Source of the DNA: Micromonospora lupini str. Lupac 08
Lineage (GTDB): Bacteria; Actinomycetota; Actinomycetes; Mycobacteriales; Micromonosporaceae
Assembly (NCBI RefSeq): GCF_000297395.2
Contig: NZ_HF570108.1
Location: forward strand, 2,529,503-2,593,502
Direction of reading: 5' to 3'
DNA: 64,000 nt
Shown: one piece after another, positions 49,333-60,525 of the stretch
How the letters are laid out: each line of letters starts with the position of its first letter
Numbering within the stretch: the stretch's first letter is position 1
Made by a program: the position numbers and the translations under genes
Notes under the pieces: generated by a model
Database searches by the model: none
Seen by the model: only the letters and a program-made list of their open reading frames with translations
What the model was told of the DNA's origin: nothing

Positions 49333-50400
49333 GTGAGCGATACCGACGGGCTCGTCTCGGCGTACGTCAGTGATGCCGACCGGGACGCGGAGGCGACGGT
49401 GCGGCCCCGGCGGCTGGCCGAGTTCATCGCCCAGGACCGGGTGCGCGATCAGCTCGACCTGTTGTTGCAGGGCGCCATGCGGCGGGGGTCGCCGCCGGAT
49501 CACATCCTGCTCTCCGGGCCACCCGGGTTGGGTAAGACGAGTCTGGCGAACATCGTCGCCGCGGAGCTGGGCGCGGGCATCCGCGTGACAAGCGGCCCGG
49601 CGATCGAGCGCTCGGGTGACCTGGCGGCCATCCTGACCAGCCTCGGTGAGGGCGACGTGCTCTTCATCGACGAGATCCACCGGATCGCCCGGCCGGCGGA
49701 GGAGCTGCTCTACAGCGCGATGGAGGACTTCCGGGTCGACGTGGTGGTCGGCAAGGGGCCGGGGGCGACGGCGATCCCGCTGGACGTCGAGCCGTTCACG
49801 CTTGTCGGCGCGACCACCCGCTCGGGTCTGTTGACCGGGCCCATGCGGGACCGGTTCGGCTTCGTCGCGCACCTCGACTTCTACGCCCCGGCGGATCTGG
49901 AGACGCTGCTGCACCGTTCGGCGCGCATCCTCGGGGTGCCGATCACCGCCGACGGCGCGGCGGAGATCGCCGGCCGGTCCCGGGGTACCCCCCGGATCGC
50001 CAACCGGCTGCTGCGCCGGGTCCGCGACTACGCGGAGGTCCGGGCCGACGGTGTGGTCACCGTGGGCACCGCCCGCAAGGCCTTGACGGTGTACGACGTC
50101 GACGCGCTGGGTCTGGACCGGCTGGACCGGGCGGTGCTGACCGCGCTCGTGGACTCGTTCCGGGGTGGTCCGGTCGGGTTGTCCACCCTCGCCGTGGCGG
50201 TGGGGGAGCAGCCGGACACGGTCGAGGAGGTCTGCGAGCCGTTCCTGGTGCGCGCCGGTCTGCTGGCCCGGACCCCGCGGGGCCGGGTGGCCACGGAGGG
50301 TGCCTGGCGGCACCTGGGGCGTACTCCACCGAATGGTACATTTGGGATGGATGTCCCGTCTGCGCCCGATCTGTTCTCCCTGGATGCCGATCAGCCGTGA
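49333..50400 (+). CDS. ruvB: Holliday junction branch migration ATPase RuvB
   Basis: A 355-residue AAA+ hexameric motor. Walker [10 protein letters not shown], Walker B LFIDEIHR, sensor 1 VGATTRSG, arginine finger region GPMRDRFGF, sensor 2 [17 protein letters not shown], and a winged-helix C-terminus. The GTG at 49333 has GGAGG seven bases upstream, 28 bases after ruvA. The C-terminal tail extends about 15 residues past the winged helix. Confidence 0.96.
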   Translation: MSDTDGLVSAYVSDADRDAEATVRPRRLAEFIAQDRVRDQLDLLLQGAMRRGSPPDHILLSGPPGLGKTSLANIVAAELGAGIRVTSGPAIERSGDLAAILTSLGEGDVLFIDEIHRIARPAEELLYSAMEDFRVDVVVGKGPGATAIPLDVEPFTLVGATTRSGLLTGPMRDRFGFVAHLDFYAPADLETLLHRSARILGVPITADGAAEIAGRSRGTPRIANRLLRRVRDYAEVRADGVVTVGTARKALTVYDVDALGLDRLDRAVLTALVDSFRGGPVGLSTLAVAVGEQPDTVEEVCEPFLVRAGLLARTPRGRVATEGAWRHLGRTPPNGTFGMDVPSAPDLFSLDADQP

Positions 50401-50446
50401 TGTGAACGTGATCTGTGCCGCATTCGGTGTTCTCAGGTGCAGGGAT

Positions 50447-50512
50447 TAGACTTCGCCGCGGTCTGTACAGGATGTGAGAATCCGCCTCCGCTCCGGCACC
50501 CTCGTGCCGGAG
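50447..50512 (+). promoter_or_regulatory. Possible yajC promoter and leader hairpin
   Basis: TAGACT (50447-50452) could be a -10 box, with TTCGGT 18 bases upstream. In the leader a perfect 9-bp stem, CTCCGGCAC-CCTC-GTGCCGGAG (50491-50512), ends about ten bases before the yajC ribosome site (GGAAGG). The hairpin could terminate ruvB transcripts or modulate yajC. Confidence 0.45.
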
Positions 50513-50538
50513 AGGTGGCCAATGGGAAGGCAGTAACC

Positions 50539-50877
50539 GTGCAATACCTTGCAGCGGGTGGTGGGGCCGGCGGCTTCACGCCGATCCTGATGATCGTCCT
50601 GCTCTTCGGCGTCATGTACTTCATGATGATCCGTCCGCAGCAGAAGCGTCGCCGCGACGCGGAGGCCATGCAGTCCGGGCTGGGTCCGGGCGACGAGGTC
50701 GTCACCATCGGCGGGCTCTACGGCACGGTCACCGGCGTCGAGGACGACGCCGTCCTGCTCGAGATCGCTCCGGGCGTGCAGACCCGCTACGCCCGGCCGG
50801 CCATCGCCCGGGTGGTCACCCGCGCGGAGCTGCCGAGCGAGCCGGTCACCGAGGACGCGGACACCGTCAAGGACTGA
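50539..50877 (+). CDS. yajC: Preprotein translocase accessory subunit YajC
   Basis: A 112-residue single-span membrane protein associated with SecDF and the Sec translocon. The N-terminal helix is FTPILMIVLLFGVMYFMMI, followed by the conserved RPQQKRRRDAEAMQSGLGPGDEVVTIGGLYGTV. The GTG at 50539 has GGAAGG upstream and gives the usual short N-terminus; the longer open frame is not supported. It is followed by secD and secF after a 276-base gap. Confidence 0.93.
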   Translation: MQYLAAGGGAGGFTPILMIVLLFGVMYFMMIRPQQKRRRDAEAMQSGLGPGDEVVTIGGLYGTVTGVEDDAVLLEIAPGVQTRYARPAIARVVTRAELPSEPVTEDADTVKD

Positions 50878-50971
50878 TCTGCCCACCGGGCGACGGTTCT
50901 GGCGTACGGCCAGGCGACCGGCGCTCGGAGCCACCGCGCCCGACGGGGCAGCGGACGCGACGTGAAAACTG

Positions 50972-50977
50972 GATAGT
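50972..50977 (+). promoter_or_regulatory. Candidate -10 for secDF in the long yajC-secD gap
   Basis: GATAGT preceded by TG one base upstream (extended -10), in an AT-richer patch of the 276-base yajC-secD gap. It would give a 5' leader of about 170 bases. Apart from GC-rich stems, I see no gene in this gap. Confidence 0.3.
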
Positions 50978-51153
50978 TGGGTCGACGCCGGGCATCGGCA
51001 CGTTCCCGTGACCGTCGGCGTCCCACGCCGGCGCGTCCGGCCAGCGTGCCGGCACCCCCGCCGGCCAGGTCAGACCCGTTGGCCGGGACCCCCGGCCCGA
51101 CACTCGCCGCCGCCGCGCGCAGCGGCGCGACCGTACAGGGAGACAGGACAACC

Positions 51154-53061
51154 GTGGCACCACCTCAGGGACAGATGCGGCCCGGCCGGCAGCTCGCCGT
51201 GCTCGGGTTCATCTTCGTCGTCCTCTATCTTTTGGTGTTCTTCTCGGGCGGCGCCAGCGGCAGCTTCAAGGACCGGCTTGAGCCCAAGCTCGGCCTGGAC
51301 CTGATCGGCGGCACCCGGATGACGCTGGAGGCGACCAACAACGTCGACGGCAAGCCCCCGACTGCCGAGAACCTTGAGGAGGCCCGGCAGATCATCGAGA
51401 ACCGGGTCAACGGGCTCGGCGTGGCCGAGGCCGAGGTGGTCACCGAGGGCAACCGGAACATCGTCATCTCCCTGCCCGGTGAGAACCGGAACCTCGACGA
51501 GGTGGGCAGCGCCGCCGAGCTGCGCTTCCGCAAGGTGCTCAAGGCCGCCGACGGCAGCGGGACGGCCGCCGCGCCGCCGGCCGCCACGGCGGCCCCGCCG
51601 GGCAGCGTCACCCCCTCCGGCGCCCCCTCGGCTATCCCGTCGGGCAGCGGCGCGCCGAAGGTGAGCCCGTCGGCCAGCGGTGGGCAGGGAGGGATGGCGC
51701 CCGCGCCGTCCGCCAGCGCCACGCCGACCCCCGCGGCCTCTGCCTCGGCTTCGGCGAGTGCCGCCGCGCCGTCCGCCAGCGCCGAGCCGGTGTCGGCGAG
51801 CGTCGAGGAGCAGCGCAAGGCCGTCGAGCAGAAGGTCGGTGCCGCCGCCTGGCAGGCCGCCAGCGCTCTGCAGGCCCCCGCCGACCTGAGCGCCGACCCG
51901 TCGCTGGGCGACAAGCTGAAGCCGTTCAGCGCGCTGTCGCCGCAGGAGGTCGCCGTACTGCCGGCGCAGATGCAGTTCAACGTGCCGACGATCGGCTGCG
52001 CGCAGCTCGACAAGCGTCCCCCGGCGTCGATCTCCGACGCCAAGCAGCAGGTCGTGTCCTGCGAGGGCGGCGCCTCGAAGTACCTGCTCGACCAGGCCAA
52101 GGTCGAGGGCACCGACGTGGACGACGCCGACGCGGTGCTCGACCAGACCAACGCCTGGGTGGTCAGCCTCGACTTCACAGGTGACGGCCAGGCCAAGTGG
52201 ACCGCGTTGACCCGCGAGGCGTTCACCAACGAGGGCCAGGCCTGCGACGCGAGCGCTCTCGGTCAGGACGGCAAGTGCCGCGTGGCCGTCGTGCTGGACA
52301 ACGAGATCGTCTCCTCCCCGGAGATCCAGGGTGTGCTGACCGGCAACTCCCAGATCACCGGCAGCTTCAACCAGAAGGACGCCAGCGCGCTCGCCAGCCA
52401 GCTCCGCTACGGCGCGCTGCCGGTGACCTTCAAGGCGCAGGAGTCGCAGAACGTCACGGCGACCCTGGGCGCCAGCCACCTGCGGGCTGGTCTGCTGGCG
52501 GCCGGCATCGGCATGCTGCTGGTCATCATCTACGCGTTCTTCTACTACCGGCTGCTCGGCTCGGTGATCTTCCTGAGCCTGATCCTGTCCGCGCTGCTCG
52601 TCTTCGGCGCGCTTGTGGTGCTCGGCCGACAGATCGGCTTCACGCTCACGCTCGCCGGCATCGCCGGCATGATCGTCTCGCTCGGTGTGGCGGCGGACTC
52701 GTTCGTCATCTACTTCGAACGACTCAAGGACGAGATCCGGGAGGGGCGCAGCCCACGCAGCGCGGTGCCCCGCGCCTGGATCCGCGCCCGCCGGACGATC
52801 ATCTCGGCCAACGCGATCACCCTGCTCTCCGCGGTGGTGCTCTACGTGGTGTCGGTCGGCACGGTCAAGGGCTTCGCGTTCGCCCTCGGCCTGGCCACGG
52901 TGCTGGACCTGGTCGTGGTCTTCCTCTTCCGGCACCCGATCATGACCATGTTCGCCCGGACCCGGGCGTTCCTGTCCCCGCGGGTCAGCGGCCTGGGCCG
53001 GGCGCTTCCGGCCCGCAGCCAGCAGACTCAGCCCCGCAACCCGCGCGCCAAGGAGGCCTGA
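51154..53061 (+). CDS. secD: Protein translocase subunit SecD
   Basis: A 635-residue membrane protein that, with SecF, uses the proton gradient to pull proteins out of the Sec channel. First helix LAVLGFIFVVLYLLVFFSGG; DLIGGTRMTLEA; the periplasmic P1 region; then five more helices with DSFVIYFERLKDEIREG. The P1 region is split by an Ala/Pro/Ser-rich low-complexity insert at about residues 134-218. The GTG at 51154 has AGGAC six bases upstream; the longer frame upstream is not supported. It ends two bases before secF. Confidence 0.94.
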   Translation: MAPPQGQMRPGRQLAVLGFIFVVLYLLVFFSGGASGSFKDRLEPKLGLDLIGGTRMTLEATNNVDGKPPTAENLEEARQIIENRVNGLGVAEAEVVTEGNRNIVISLPGENRNLDEVGSAAELRFRKVLKAADGSGTAAAPPAATAAPPGSVTPSGAPSAIPSGSGAPKVSPSASGGQGGMAPAPSASATPTPAASASASASAAAPSASAEPVSASVEEQRKAVEQKVGAAAWQAASALQAPADLSADPSLGDKLKPFSALSPQEVAVLPAQMQFNVPTIGCAQLDKRPPASISDAKQQVVSCEGGASKYLLDQAKVEGTDVDDADAVLDQTNAWVVSLDFTGDGQAKWTALTREAFTNEGQACDASALGQDGKCRVAVVLDNEIVSSPEIQGVLTGNSQITGSFNQKDASALASQLRYGALPVTFKAQESQNVTATLGASHLRAGLLAAGIGMLLVIIYAFFYYRLLGSVIFLSLILSALLVFGALVVLGRQIGFTLTLAGIAGMIVSLGVAADSFVIYFERLKDEIREGRSPRSAVPRAWIRARRTIISANAITLLSAVVLYVVSVGTVKGFAFALGLATVLDLVVVFLFRHPIMTMFARTRAFLSPRVSGLGRALPARSQQTQPRNPRAKEA

Positions 53062-53062
53062 G

Positions 53063-54256
53063 ATGGCTCAGAACGGTTTGGCGAGCCGCCTCTACAACGG
53101 CGAGGCCGGTCTCAACGTCGTCGGTCGGCGCAAGCTCTGGTTCGGCGTCGCCGGGATCCTGATCCTGATCGCGATCCTGAGCGTCTCGATCCGCGGGTTC
53201 AGCCTCGGCATCGAGTTCGCCGGCGGTAACTCGTTCCAGGTGCCGGCAAGCGTCGGCACCCTCAACCAGGCCGAGGAGCAGGTCAACGGCGCGCTCGCGG
53301 CCGAGGGTGGCGGCGCCGAGGTGGTGACCGCGCAGAAGGTCGGCGGCACCGGCGGCGACTCGTACGAGCTGCGTACCAGTCAGCTCAGCGCGGAGCAGAC
53401 CACCGCGGTCAAGGCCGACATCGCCAAGCGGTTCGGCATCAGCGCGGACCAGATCAGCGGCAACCAGGTAAGCGAGGCGTGGGGCAGCCAGGTCACCTCG
53501 CGGGCGGTGCTCGGTCTGGTCATCTTCATCGCGCTGGTGATGGTCTATCTGATCCTGCGCTTCGAGTGGCGAATGGCGGTCGCCGCGGTGGCGTCGCTGT
53601 TCACGAACCTCATCCTCACCGCCGGCATCTACTCGCTTGTCGGCTTCGAGGTCACGCCGTCGACGATCATCGGTTTCCTCACGATCCTGGGCTTCGCGCT
53701 CTACGACGTGGTGGTGGTCTTCGACAAGGTGCAGGAGAACACGCGGGGCATCACCGCCAACAACAACATGACGTACGGCGAGGCGGCCAACCTGGCCGTC
53801 AACCAGAGCCTCATGCGGTCGCTGAACACCTCCGTGGTGGCCCTGCTGCCCGTCGGTGGTCTGCTCTTCATCGGCGCCGGTCTGCTCGGCGCCGGCACGC
53901 TGAAGGACCTCGGCCTGGTGCTGTTCGTCGGTATGGCGGTGGCGTTCCTGACCTCCATCCTGGTGGCGACGCCGCTGCTGGCGCTGCTGAAGAACTACGA
54001 CCCCCGCATCCAGGCGCACAACAAGCGGGTGCAGGCCCGTCGTGGCACGCTGGGCCGTGGCGAGGTCGTCGGCAAGGGCGCCCCGGCCCCGGTCGAGGGC
54101 GAGGTGGCCGACGCGCCGCTCGATCCCGACTCCGCCGCGCTGGCCGGCGCCGCCCCGAAGGTGGGCGCACGGCCGGCGGGCAAGCGGCCGACCGGCGCCC
54201 GGGGTGGTCGCCCCGGCGGCGGCGGTAACCGGCCGGGTGGCGCCAAGCGGCGCTGA
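53063..54256 (+). CDS. secF: Protein translocase subunit SecF
   Basis: A 397-residue partner of SecD. N-terminal helix followed by SIRGFSLGIEFAGGNSFQV, the periplasmic domain, then helices with FLTILGFALYDVVVVFDKVQENTRG and SLMRSLNTSVVALLPVGGLLF. The C-terminal 90 residues are a basic and Ala/Gly-rich cytoplasmic tail (GARGGRPGGGGNRPGGAKRR) probably of low structure. Cotranscribed with secD. Confidence 0.95.
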   Translation: MAQNGLASRLYNGEAGLNVVGRRKLWFGVAGILILIAILSVSIRGFSLGIEFAGGNSFQVPASVGTLNQAEEQVNGALAAEGGGAEVVTAQKVGGTGGDSYELRTSQLSAEQTTAVKADIAKRFGISADQISGNQVSEAWGSQVTSRAVLGLVIFIALVMVYLILRFEWRMAVAAVASLFTNLILTAGIYSLVGFEVTPSTIIGFLTILGFALYDVVVVFDKVQENTRGITANNNMTYGEAANLAVNQSLMRSLNTSVVALLPVGGLLFIGAGLLGAGTLKDLGLVLFVGMAVAFLTSILVATPLLALLKNYDPRIQAHNKRVQARRGTLGRGEVVGKGAPAPVEGEVADAPLDPDSAALAGAAPKVGARPAGKRPTGARGGRPGGGGNRPGGAKRR

Positions 54257-54292
54257 TCGGCCCCCGGGGCCGACCCGGGAGGAAACGCCCGA

Positions 54293-54335
54293 ACGGCGTC
54301 CGGCATGCTGTGCGAGCAGCATCGCCGGACGCCGT
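54293..54335 (+). terminator. Long hairpin between secF and apt
   Basis: ACGGCGTCCGGC-ATGCTG (54293-54310) pairs with CAGCAT-C-GCCGGACGCCGT (54317-54335): an 18-bp stem with one bulged base and a 6-base loop. It lies 27 bases before the apt start. It may partly terminate secDF transcripts or protect mRNA ends. Confidence 0.55.
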
Positions 54336-54362
54336 CGTCGTTGGAAGGGAAGCGGAACAGCC

Positions 54363-54929
54363 GTGACGGAGACCCACAGCACCGCGGCGCGCGGGGACAG
54401 CGGCCCGGAGGCCGCCCGGTTGGTGGCCAGCCGGGTGCTGGACGTGCCGGACTTTCCCAAGCCGGGTGTCCTGTTCAAGGACCTGATGCCGCTGTTCGCC
54501 GACGGGAAGGCGTTCCGCGAGGTGGTCGACGGGATCGTCGCGTACCACGGGCGGGACGGCTTCGACGTGGTGGTGGGCATCGAGGCGCGCGGGTTCGTCG
54601 TCGCGGCGGCCGTCGCGTACGCGGCCGGGGTGGGCGTGGTGCCGGTGCGCAAGGCCGGCAAGCTGCCCCGCCCGGCGCACTCGGTGTCGTACGCCCTGGA
54701 GTACGGCGAGGCGACCCTGGAGGTGCACGAGGACGCCTTCACCGCCGGCCACCGGGTGCTTGTCGTCGACGACGTGCTGGCTACCGGCGGCACCGCGGAG
54801 GCGACGCTTGACCTCGTCGAGCGGGCCGGCGGGACGGTCACGGGCTTCACCGTGCTGCTGGAGCTCGGCTTCCTGGGAGCGCGCGAGCGGCTGGCCCCAC
54901 GACCGGTCCATGCCCTGCTGACCGTTTGA
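54363..54929 (+). CDS. apt: Adenine phosphoribosyltransferase
   Basis: A 188-residue purine salvage enzyme converting adenine and PRPP to AMP. The N-terminus has PDFPKPGVLFKDLMPLF, then GIEARGFVVAAAVA, and the PRPP motif VLVVDDVLATGGTAEA near residue 135. GTG start. Position between secF and relA is the conserved actinobacterial order. Confidence 0.94.
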   Translation: MTETHSTAARGDSGPEAARLVASRVLDVPDFPKPGVLFKDLMPLFADGKAFREVVDGIVAYHGRDGFDVVVGIEARGFVVAAAVAYAAGVGVVPVRKAGKLPRPAHSVSYALEYGEATLEVHEDAFTAGHRVLVVDDVLATGGTAEATLDLVERAGGTVTGFTVLLELGFLGARERLAPRPVHALLTV

Positions 54930-55050
54930 TCCCGGCCCGTCGGGCGGAGGTCACGCCGACCGTCCGGCGGAGCGGCACCCGACCGTCCGTGCGGGTAGCA
55001 TTGCCCTTTGCTGACGCCGGCGGTACACCGTCCGGCGACGCGAGATCAGG

Positions 55051-55075
55051 CCGGCCGATGTTCGGCCGGTGTTTT
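55051..55075 (+). promoter_or_regulatory. Terminator-like hairpin in the relA leader
   Basis: CCGGCCGA-TGT-TCGGCCGG (55051-55069), a perfect 8-bp stem, followed by TGTTTT. It lies between a -10-like TAGCAT (54996-55001) and the relA GTG at 55098. It is either the apt terminator or an attenuator for relA. Confidence 0.5.
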
Positions 55076-55097
55076 CCGGCGAGCGGTGAGGAGGCCG

Positions 55098-57626
<2,529 letters not shown>

Positions 57627-57641
57627 GCCCCGTACCCCACA

Positions 57642-57689
57642 CACGAGAGCGCCCGCCGGCTCAGCCGGCGGGCGCTTCGTCGTCTCGTG
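57642..57689. terminator. Strong bidirectional terminator after relA
   Basis: A perfect 13-bp stem (AGCGCCCGCCGGC at 57648-57660, complement at 57664-57676, loop TCA), extended by outer CACGAGA/TCTCGTG arms. It separates the convergent relA and cyclophilin genes. Confidence 0.85.
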
Positions 57690-57695
57690 CGGGTG

Positions 57696-58535
57696 TCAGC
57701 CCTGCGGCGCGCTCATCGTGAGGTCGGTGATCACGACCTCCTTCTTCGGGTGGCCGCCACCGGCCTGCTGGGCGAACGCCCCGTCGTCGCCGGCCTTGGC
57801 CACGTCCTTGACGATGTCCATGCCGCCGGTGACGGTGCCCAGCACCGTGTACGCCGGGTCCAGCGGCGAGTCGCCGTAGACGATGAAGAACTGGCTGCCG
57901 GTCGTGCCCGGATCCTGCGACTTGGCCATCGCGATGACGCCCTCCGGGTACGGCGGGCGCTTGTCGGTGGGCAGGTTCTCCTCCGCCATCCGGAAGCTCG
58001 GGCCACCCGTACCGTCGGTGTCCCGCCAGCCCTTGCCGGTGGCGCTCGGGTCACCGCACTGCAGCACCTTGATGCCCTCGGTCACCAGGCGGTGGCACTT
58101 GGTGTTGTCGAAGAAGTTCTTCTCCGCGAGGAGCGAGAAGGCTCCCGCCGTGCAGGGCACCTTCGACCGGTCGACCTTCGCCGTGATCGGGCCCAGGTTG
58201 GTGGTGATCGTCATGGTCTGCACGCCCGTGGCCGACTGCTGGTTGCTCGGCACCCCGACGTCCTTGATCTGCGGGGGCCGCTGCTCGGAGGGCATCGCGG
58301 TGTAGGCGCACTCGGACGCGCCGGGCGCCGACGCGGCGTTGCCGGCCTTGTCGTCGTCGCCGCCGAGGGTCGTGGCCAGCCAGACGGTGCCGGCGACCAC
58401 GAGCACCAGCACGGCGGCCGCGCCGACGATCGCCCGCGTCTGGCGGCTCTTGCGGGCCTTGGCCGAGCGCTCGGCCATCTCCTTCTCGAGTCGGGCGCGT
58501 GCCGCCGCGCGCTGCCGCTCTCTGGTGGACGTCAC
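57696..58535 (-). CDS. Membrane-anchored cyclophilin-type peptidyl-prolyl isomerase
   Basis: A 279-residue protein: a charged cytoplasmic start (MTSTRERQRAAARARLEKEMAERSAKARKSRQTR), one membrane helix (about 37-55), then an extracytoplasmic cyclophilin domain (TNLGPITAKVDRSKVPCTAGAF, GSQFFIVYGDS, VLGTVTGGMDIV). The usual active-site Arg and other residues are partly replaced, as in actinobacterial PpiB relatives. The GTG has AGGAGG upstream. It likely helps fold exported proteins and is the downstream partner of a paralogue. Confidence 0.9.
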   Translation of the reverse strand: MTSTRERQRAAARARLEKEMAERSAKARKSRQTRAIVGAAAVLVLVVAGTVWLATTLGGDDDKAGNAASAPGASECAYTAMPSEQRPPQIKDVGVPSNQQSATGVQTMTITTNLGPITAKVDRSKVPCTAGAFSLLAEKNFFDNTKCHRLVTEGIKVLQCGDPSATGKGWRDTDGTGGPSFRMAEENLPTDKRPPYPEGVIAMAKSQDPGTTGSQFFIVYGDSPLDPAYTVLGTVTGGMDIVKDVAKAGDDGAFAQQAGGGHPKKEVVITDLTMSAPQG

Positions 58536-58595
58536 GCCTGGATCCTCCTGGCTGTTTGCTGTGGGGTGCCGCTCGGGTGGGATGGGGCCGACCGG

Positions 58596-59474
58596 TCAGC
58601 CGGCGCTCGGGCTGGTGGCCGGTGCGCCGGACGTGGCCGGTGCCGCGCCGGTGACCGGCTCGCCGACCGTGAGGCTCTGGATCACCACGTCGGTCTTGGG
58701 CTTGACCTTGGCCCCGGTCCCATTGTCCACGGTCGGCTGGGCGCCGATCTTCTCCACCACGTCGAGTCCACCGGTCACCTTGCCGATCACCGGGTACTTC
58801 GGGTCCGTGGTCGTGAAGTCCTTGAAGAAGATCAGGAACTGGCTGCCGTTGGCGCCCGGCGGGTTGGAGATCATCGCCACAGTTCCCTTGGGGTACGTCG
58901 GCGGCTGACCGGGCGCCGGGGTGGCCGACGGCGAGGCCGACGGCACGGTCGGCACGTCCTCGTCGTAGAACGAGTAGGTCGGCCCGCCGAGGCCGGTGCC
59001 GCTCGGGTCACCGCAGCGCAGCGCGCCGTCGGCGGTGATCTCGTGGCACTTGGTGTTGTCGTAGAACGACCGGCTGGACAGGTGGGCGATGCTCGCCGCG
59101 GCGCACGGGGAGTTGGCCAGGTTCAGCTCGGCGGTGATCGGCGCGCCCTGGTTGGTGGTGACAGTCATCGCCCGGGTGCCGTCGGTCGGCAGGTCCTTGG
59201 TCGCCGGCGTGCCCACGTCCTTGAGGTTGGTGTTGGCGCTCGCGTCCTGCGGCGTCCAGAGGCAGGTGTCCCCGGCTGCCGTGTCCTTCTTCGGGTCGGA
59301 GTCGAACGCCCCGAGCGCCCAGGCCGAGCCGGCCACGATCACCGCGAGGACCAGGAAGGCGCCGACACCGGCCTGGATCTGCCGGCGGCGCCGCGTGGCG
59401 GCGGCCCGGCGAGCCATCTGCCGGTCGAGCTTGGCCCGCGCCAGTTTGCGCTGCCGGTCCCTGCTGGAAGCCAC
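58596..59474 (-). CDS. Membrane-anchored cyclophilin-type peptidyl-prolyl isomerase (paralogue)
   Basis: A 292-residue paralogue of the next gene with the same plan: basic start (VASSRDRQRKLARAKLDRQMARRAAATRRRRQ), membrane helix (about 40-62), extracytoplasmic cyclophilin domain (NQGAPITAELNLANSPCAAAS, GSQFLIFFKDF, VIGKVTGGLDVV). A Pro/Ser/Ala-rich loop (VPSASPSATPAPGQPP) is inserted in the middle. The GTG at 59474 with GGGGAG five bases before it is preferred to the longer frame from 59555. 60 bases separate it from its downstream paralogue. Confidence 0.9.
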   Translation of the reverse strand: MASSRDRQRKLARAKLDRQMARRAAATRRRRQIQAGVGAFLVLAVIVAGSAWALGAFDSDPKKDTAAGDTCLWTPQDASANTNLKDVGTPATKDLPTDGTRAMTVTTNQGAPITAELNLANSPCAAASIAHLSSRSFYDNTKCHEITADGALRCGDPSGTGLGGPTYSFYDEDVPTVPSASPSATPAPGQPPTYPKGTVAMISNPPGANGSQFLIFFKDFTTTDPKYPVIGKVTGGLDVVEKIGAQPTVDNGTGAKVKPKTDVVIQSLTVGEPVTGAAPATSGAPATSPSAG

Positions 59475-59540
59475 AGGTGCTCCCCTTTCCTCTGCCTGGT
59501 CGTCACCGGCGGCCGGGTACCCCGGCCCGTCCGGGCGTCG

Positions 59541-59574
59541 CGTGTGCCACGCCACACGCCCGCCAGAGTGTACG
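59541..59574. promoter_or_regulatory. Inverted repeat and -10 of the cyclophilin operon
   Basis: GCGTGTG-CCACGC-CACACGC (59541-59560), perfect 7-bp arms, just downstream of TACACT (59573-59568, minus strand), a likely -10 for the cyclophilin pair. The remaining part of the 267-base gap to the MBL gene shows TAGGCT (about 59698-59703), a possible -10 for that gene. Confidence 0.4.
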
Positions 59575-59741
59575 GCTAGTGACTGGGAATGTGGTGTACG
59601 AGGTCCACCCCGCCGTCAGCAGCCCATATCGTGCGATGTCACTGTGTCGGATGGGGCCTCGGGGGCGGACGCGGCAAACGCCCTCGCGCCGCCGGTTAGG
59701 CTGCTGGGCAGGACGACAGCTCGACGGAGAGGACAGCGCCC

Positions 59742-60452
59742 GTGCTCGTGGCCGGCTTTCCCGCGGACGCCTTCGGCACCAACTGCTATGTGGTCGCCAC
59801 CGCGCCGGGGGAGCAGTGCGTGGTGGTCGATCCCGGCATCGGGGTGCTCGACCAGCTCGACGCGCTGCTCGCCGAGCACCGCCTGCATCCGGCCGCCGTG
59901 CTGCTCACCCACGGCCACCTGGACCACACGTTCTCGGTGGCGCCGGTCTGCGGCGCGCGCGGGATCACCGCGTACGTGCACCCCGGCGACCGGGAGATGC
60001 TCGCCGACCCGGCCAAGGGCCTGTCGACCGACCTGACCTCGCTCTTCGGTGGTCGGCTGACCTACACCGAGCCGGAGGACGTGGCCGAGCTGACCGACGG
60101 CGCCACCCTCACGCTCGCCGGCCTGGAGATCGCCGTCGACCACGCCCCGGGCCATACCGGTGGGTCGGTGCTGTTCCGGCTTCCCGGCGCCGGGTCGGGC
60201 TGGGAGGCCGACGAGATCTGCCTCTCCGGCGACGTCCTCTTCGCCGGCTCGATCGGCCGCACCGACCTGCCCGGCGGCAGCATGCCGGCGATGCTCACCA
60301 GCCTGCGCGACAAGATCCTCCCGCTGGCCGACGACACAGTCGTGCTGCCCGGCCACGGGCCCGGCACCACCATCGGCCGTGAGCGCGTCAGCAACCCGTA
60401 CCTCATCGAGGTGGCCGGCACGACGCCTGCCGCTCCCACCCGGGGCCTCTAG
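59742..60452 (+). CDS. MBL-fold metallo-hydrolase (glyoxalase II-like)
   Basis: A 236-residue dinuclear metal hydrolase. Metal motif THGHLDHT near residue 55, then HAPGHTGGSV, LSGDVLFAGSIGRTDLPGG and LPGHGPGTTIGRE, the glyoxalase II-like set. The likely reaction is hydrolysis of a thioester such as S-lactoyl-mycothiol; substrate not proven. GTG start with GGAGAGG upstream. Its place between the cyclophilin and hisS genes is the same as in mycobacteria. Confidence 0.9.
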   Translation: MLVAGFPADAFGTNCYVVATAPGEQCVVVDPGIGVLDQLDALLAEHRLHPAAVLLTHGHLDHTFSVAPVCGARGITAYVHPGDREMLADPAKGLSTDLTSLFGGRLTYTEPEDVAELTDGATLTLAGLEIAVDHAPGHTGGSVLFRLPGAGSGWEADEICLSGDVLFAGSIGRTDLPGGSMPAMLTSLRDKILPLADDTVVLPGHGPGTTIGRERVSNPYLIEVAGTTPAAPTRGL

Positions 60453-60525
60453 ATCTTTCGTCCGCGCCGCGCGCGGACCCACGACACCGCCGCGCCGCGG
60501 GCGCGGGATCGCAAGGAGTACGCCG

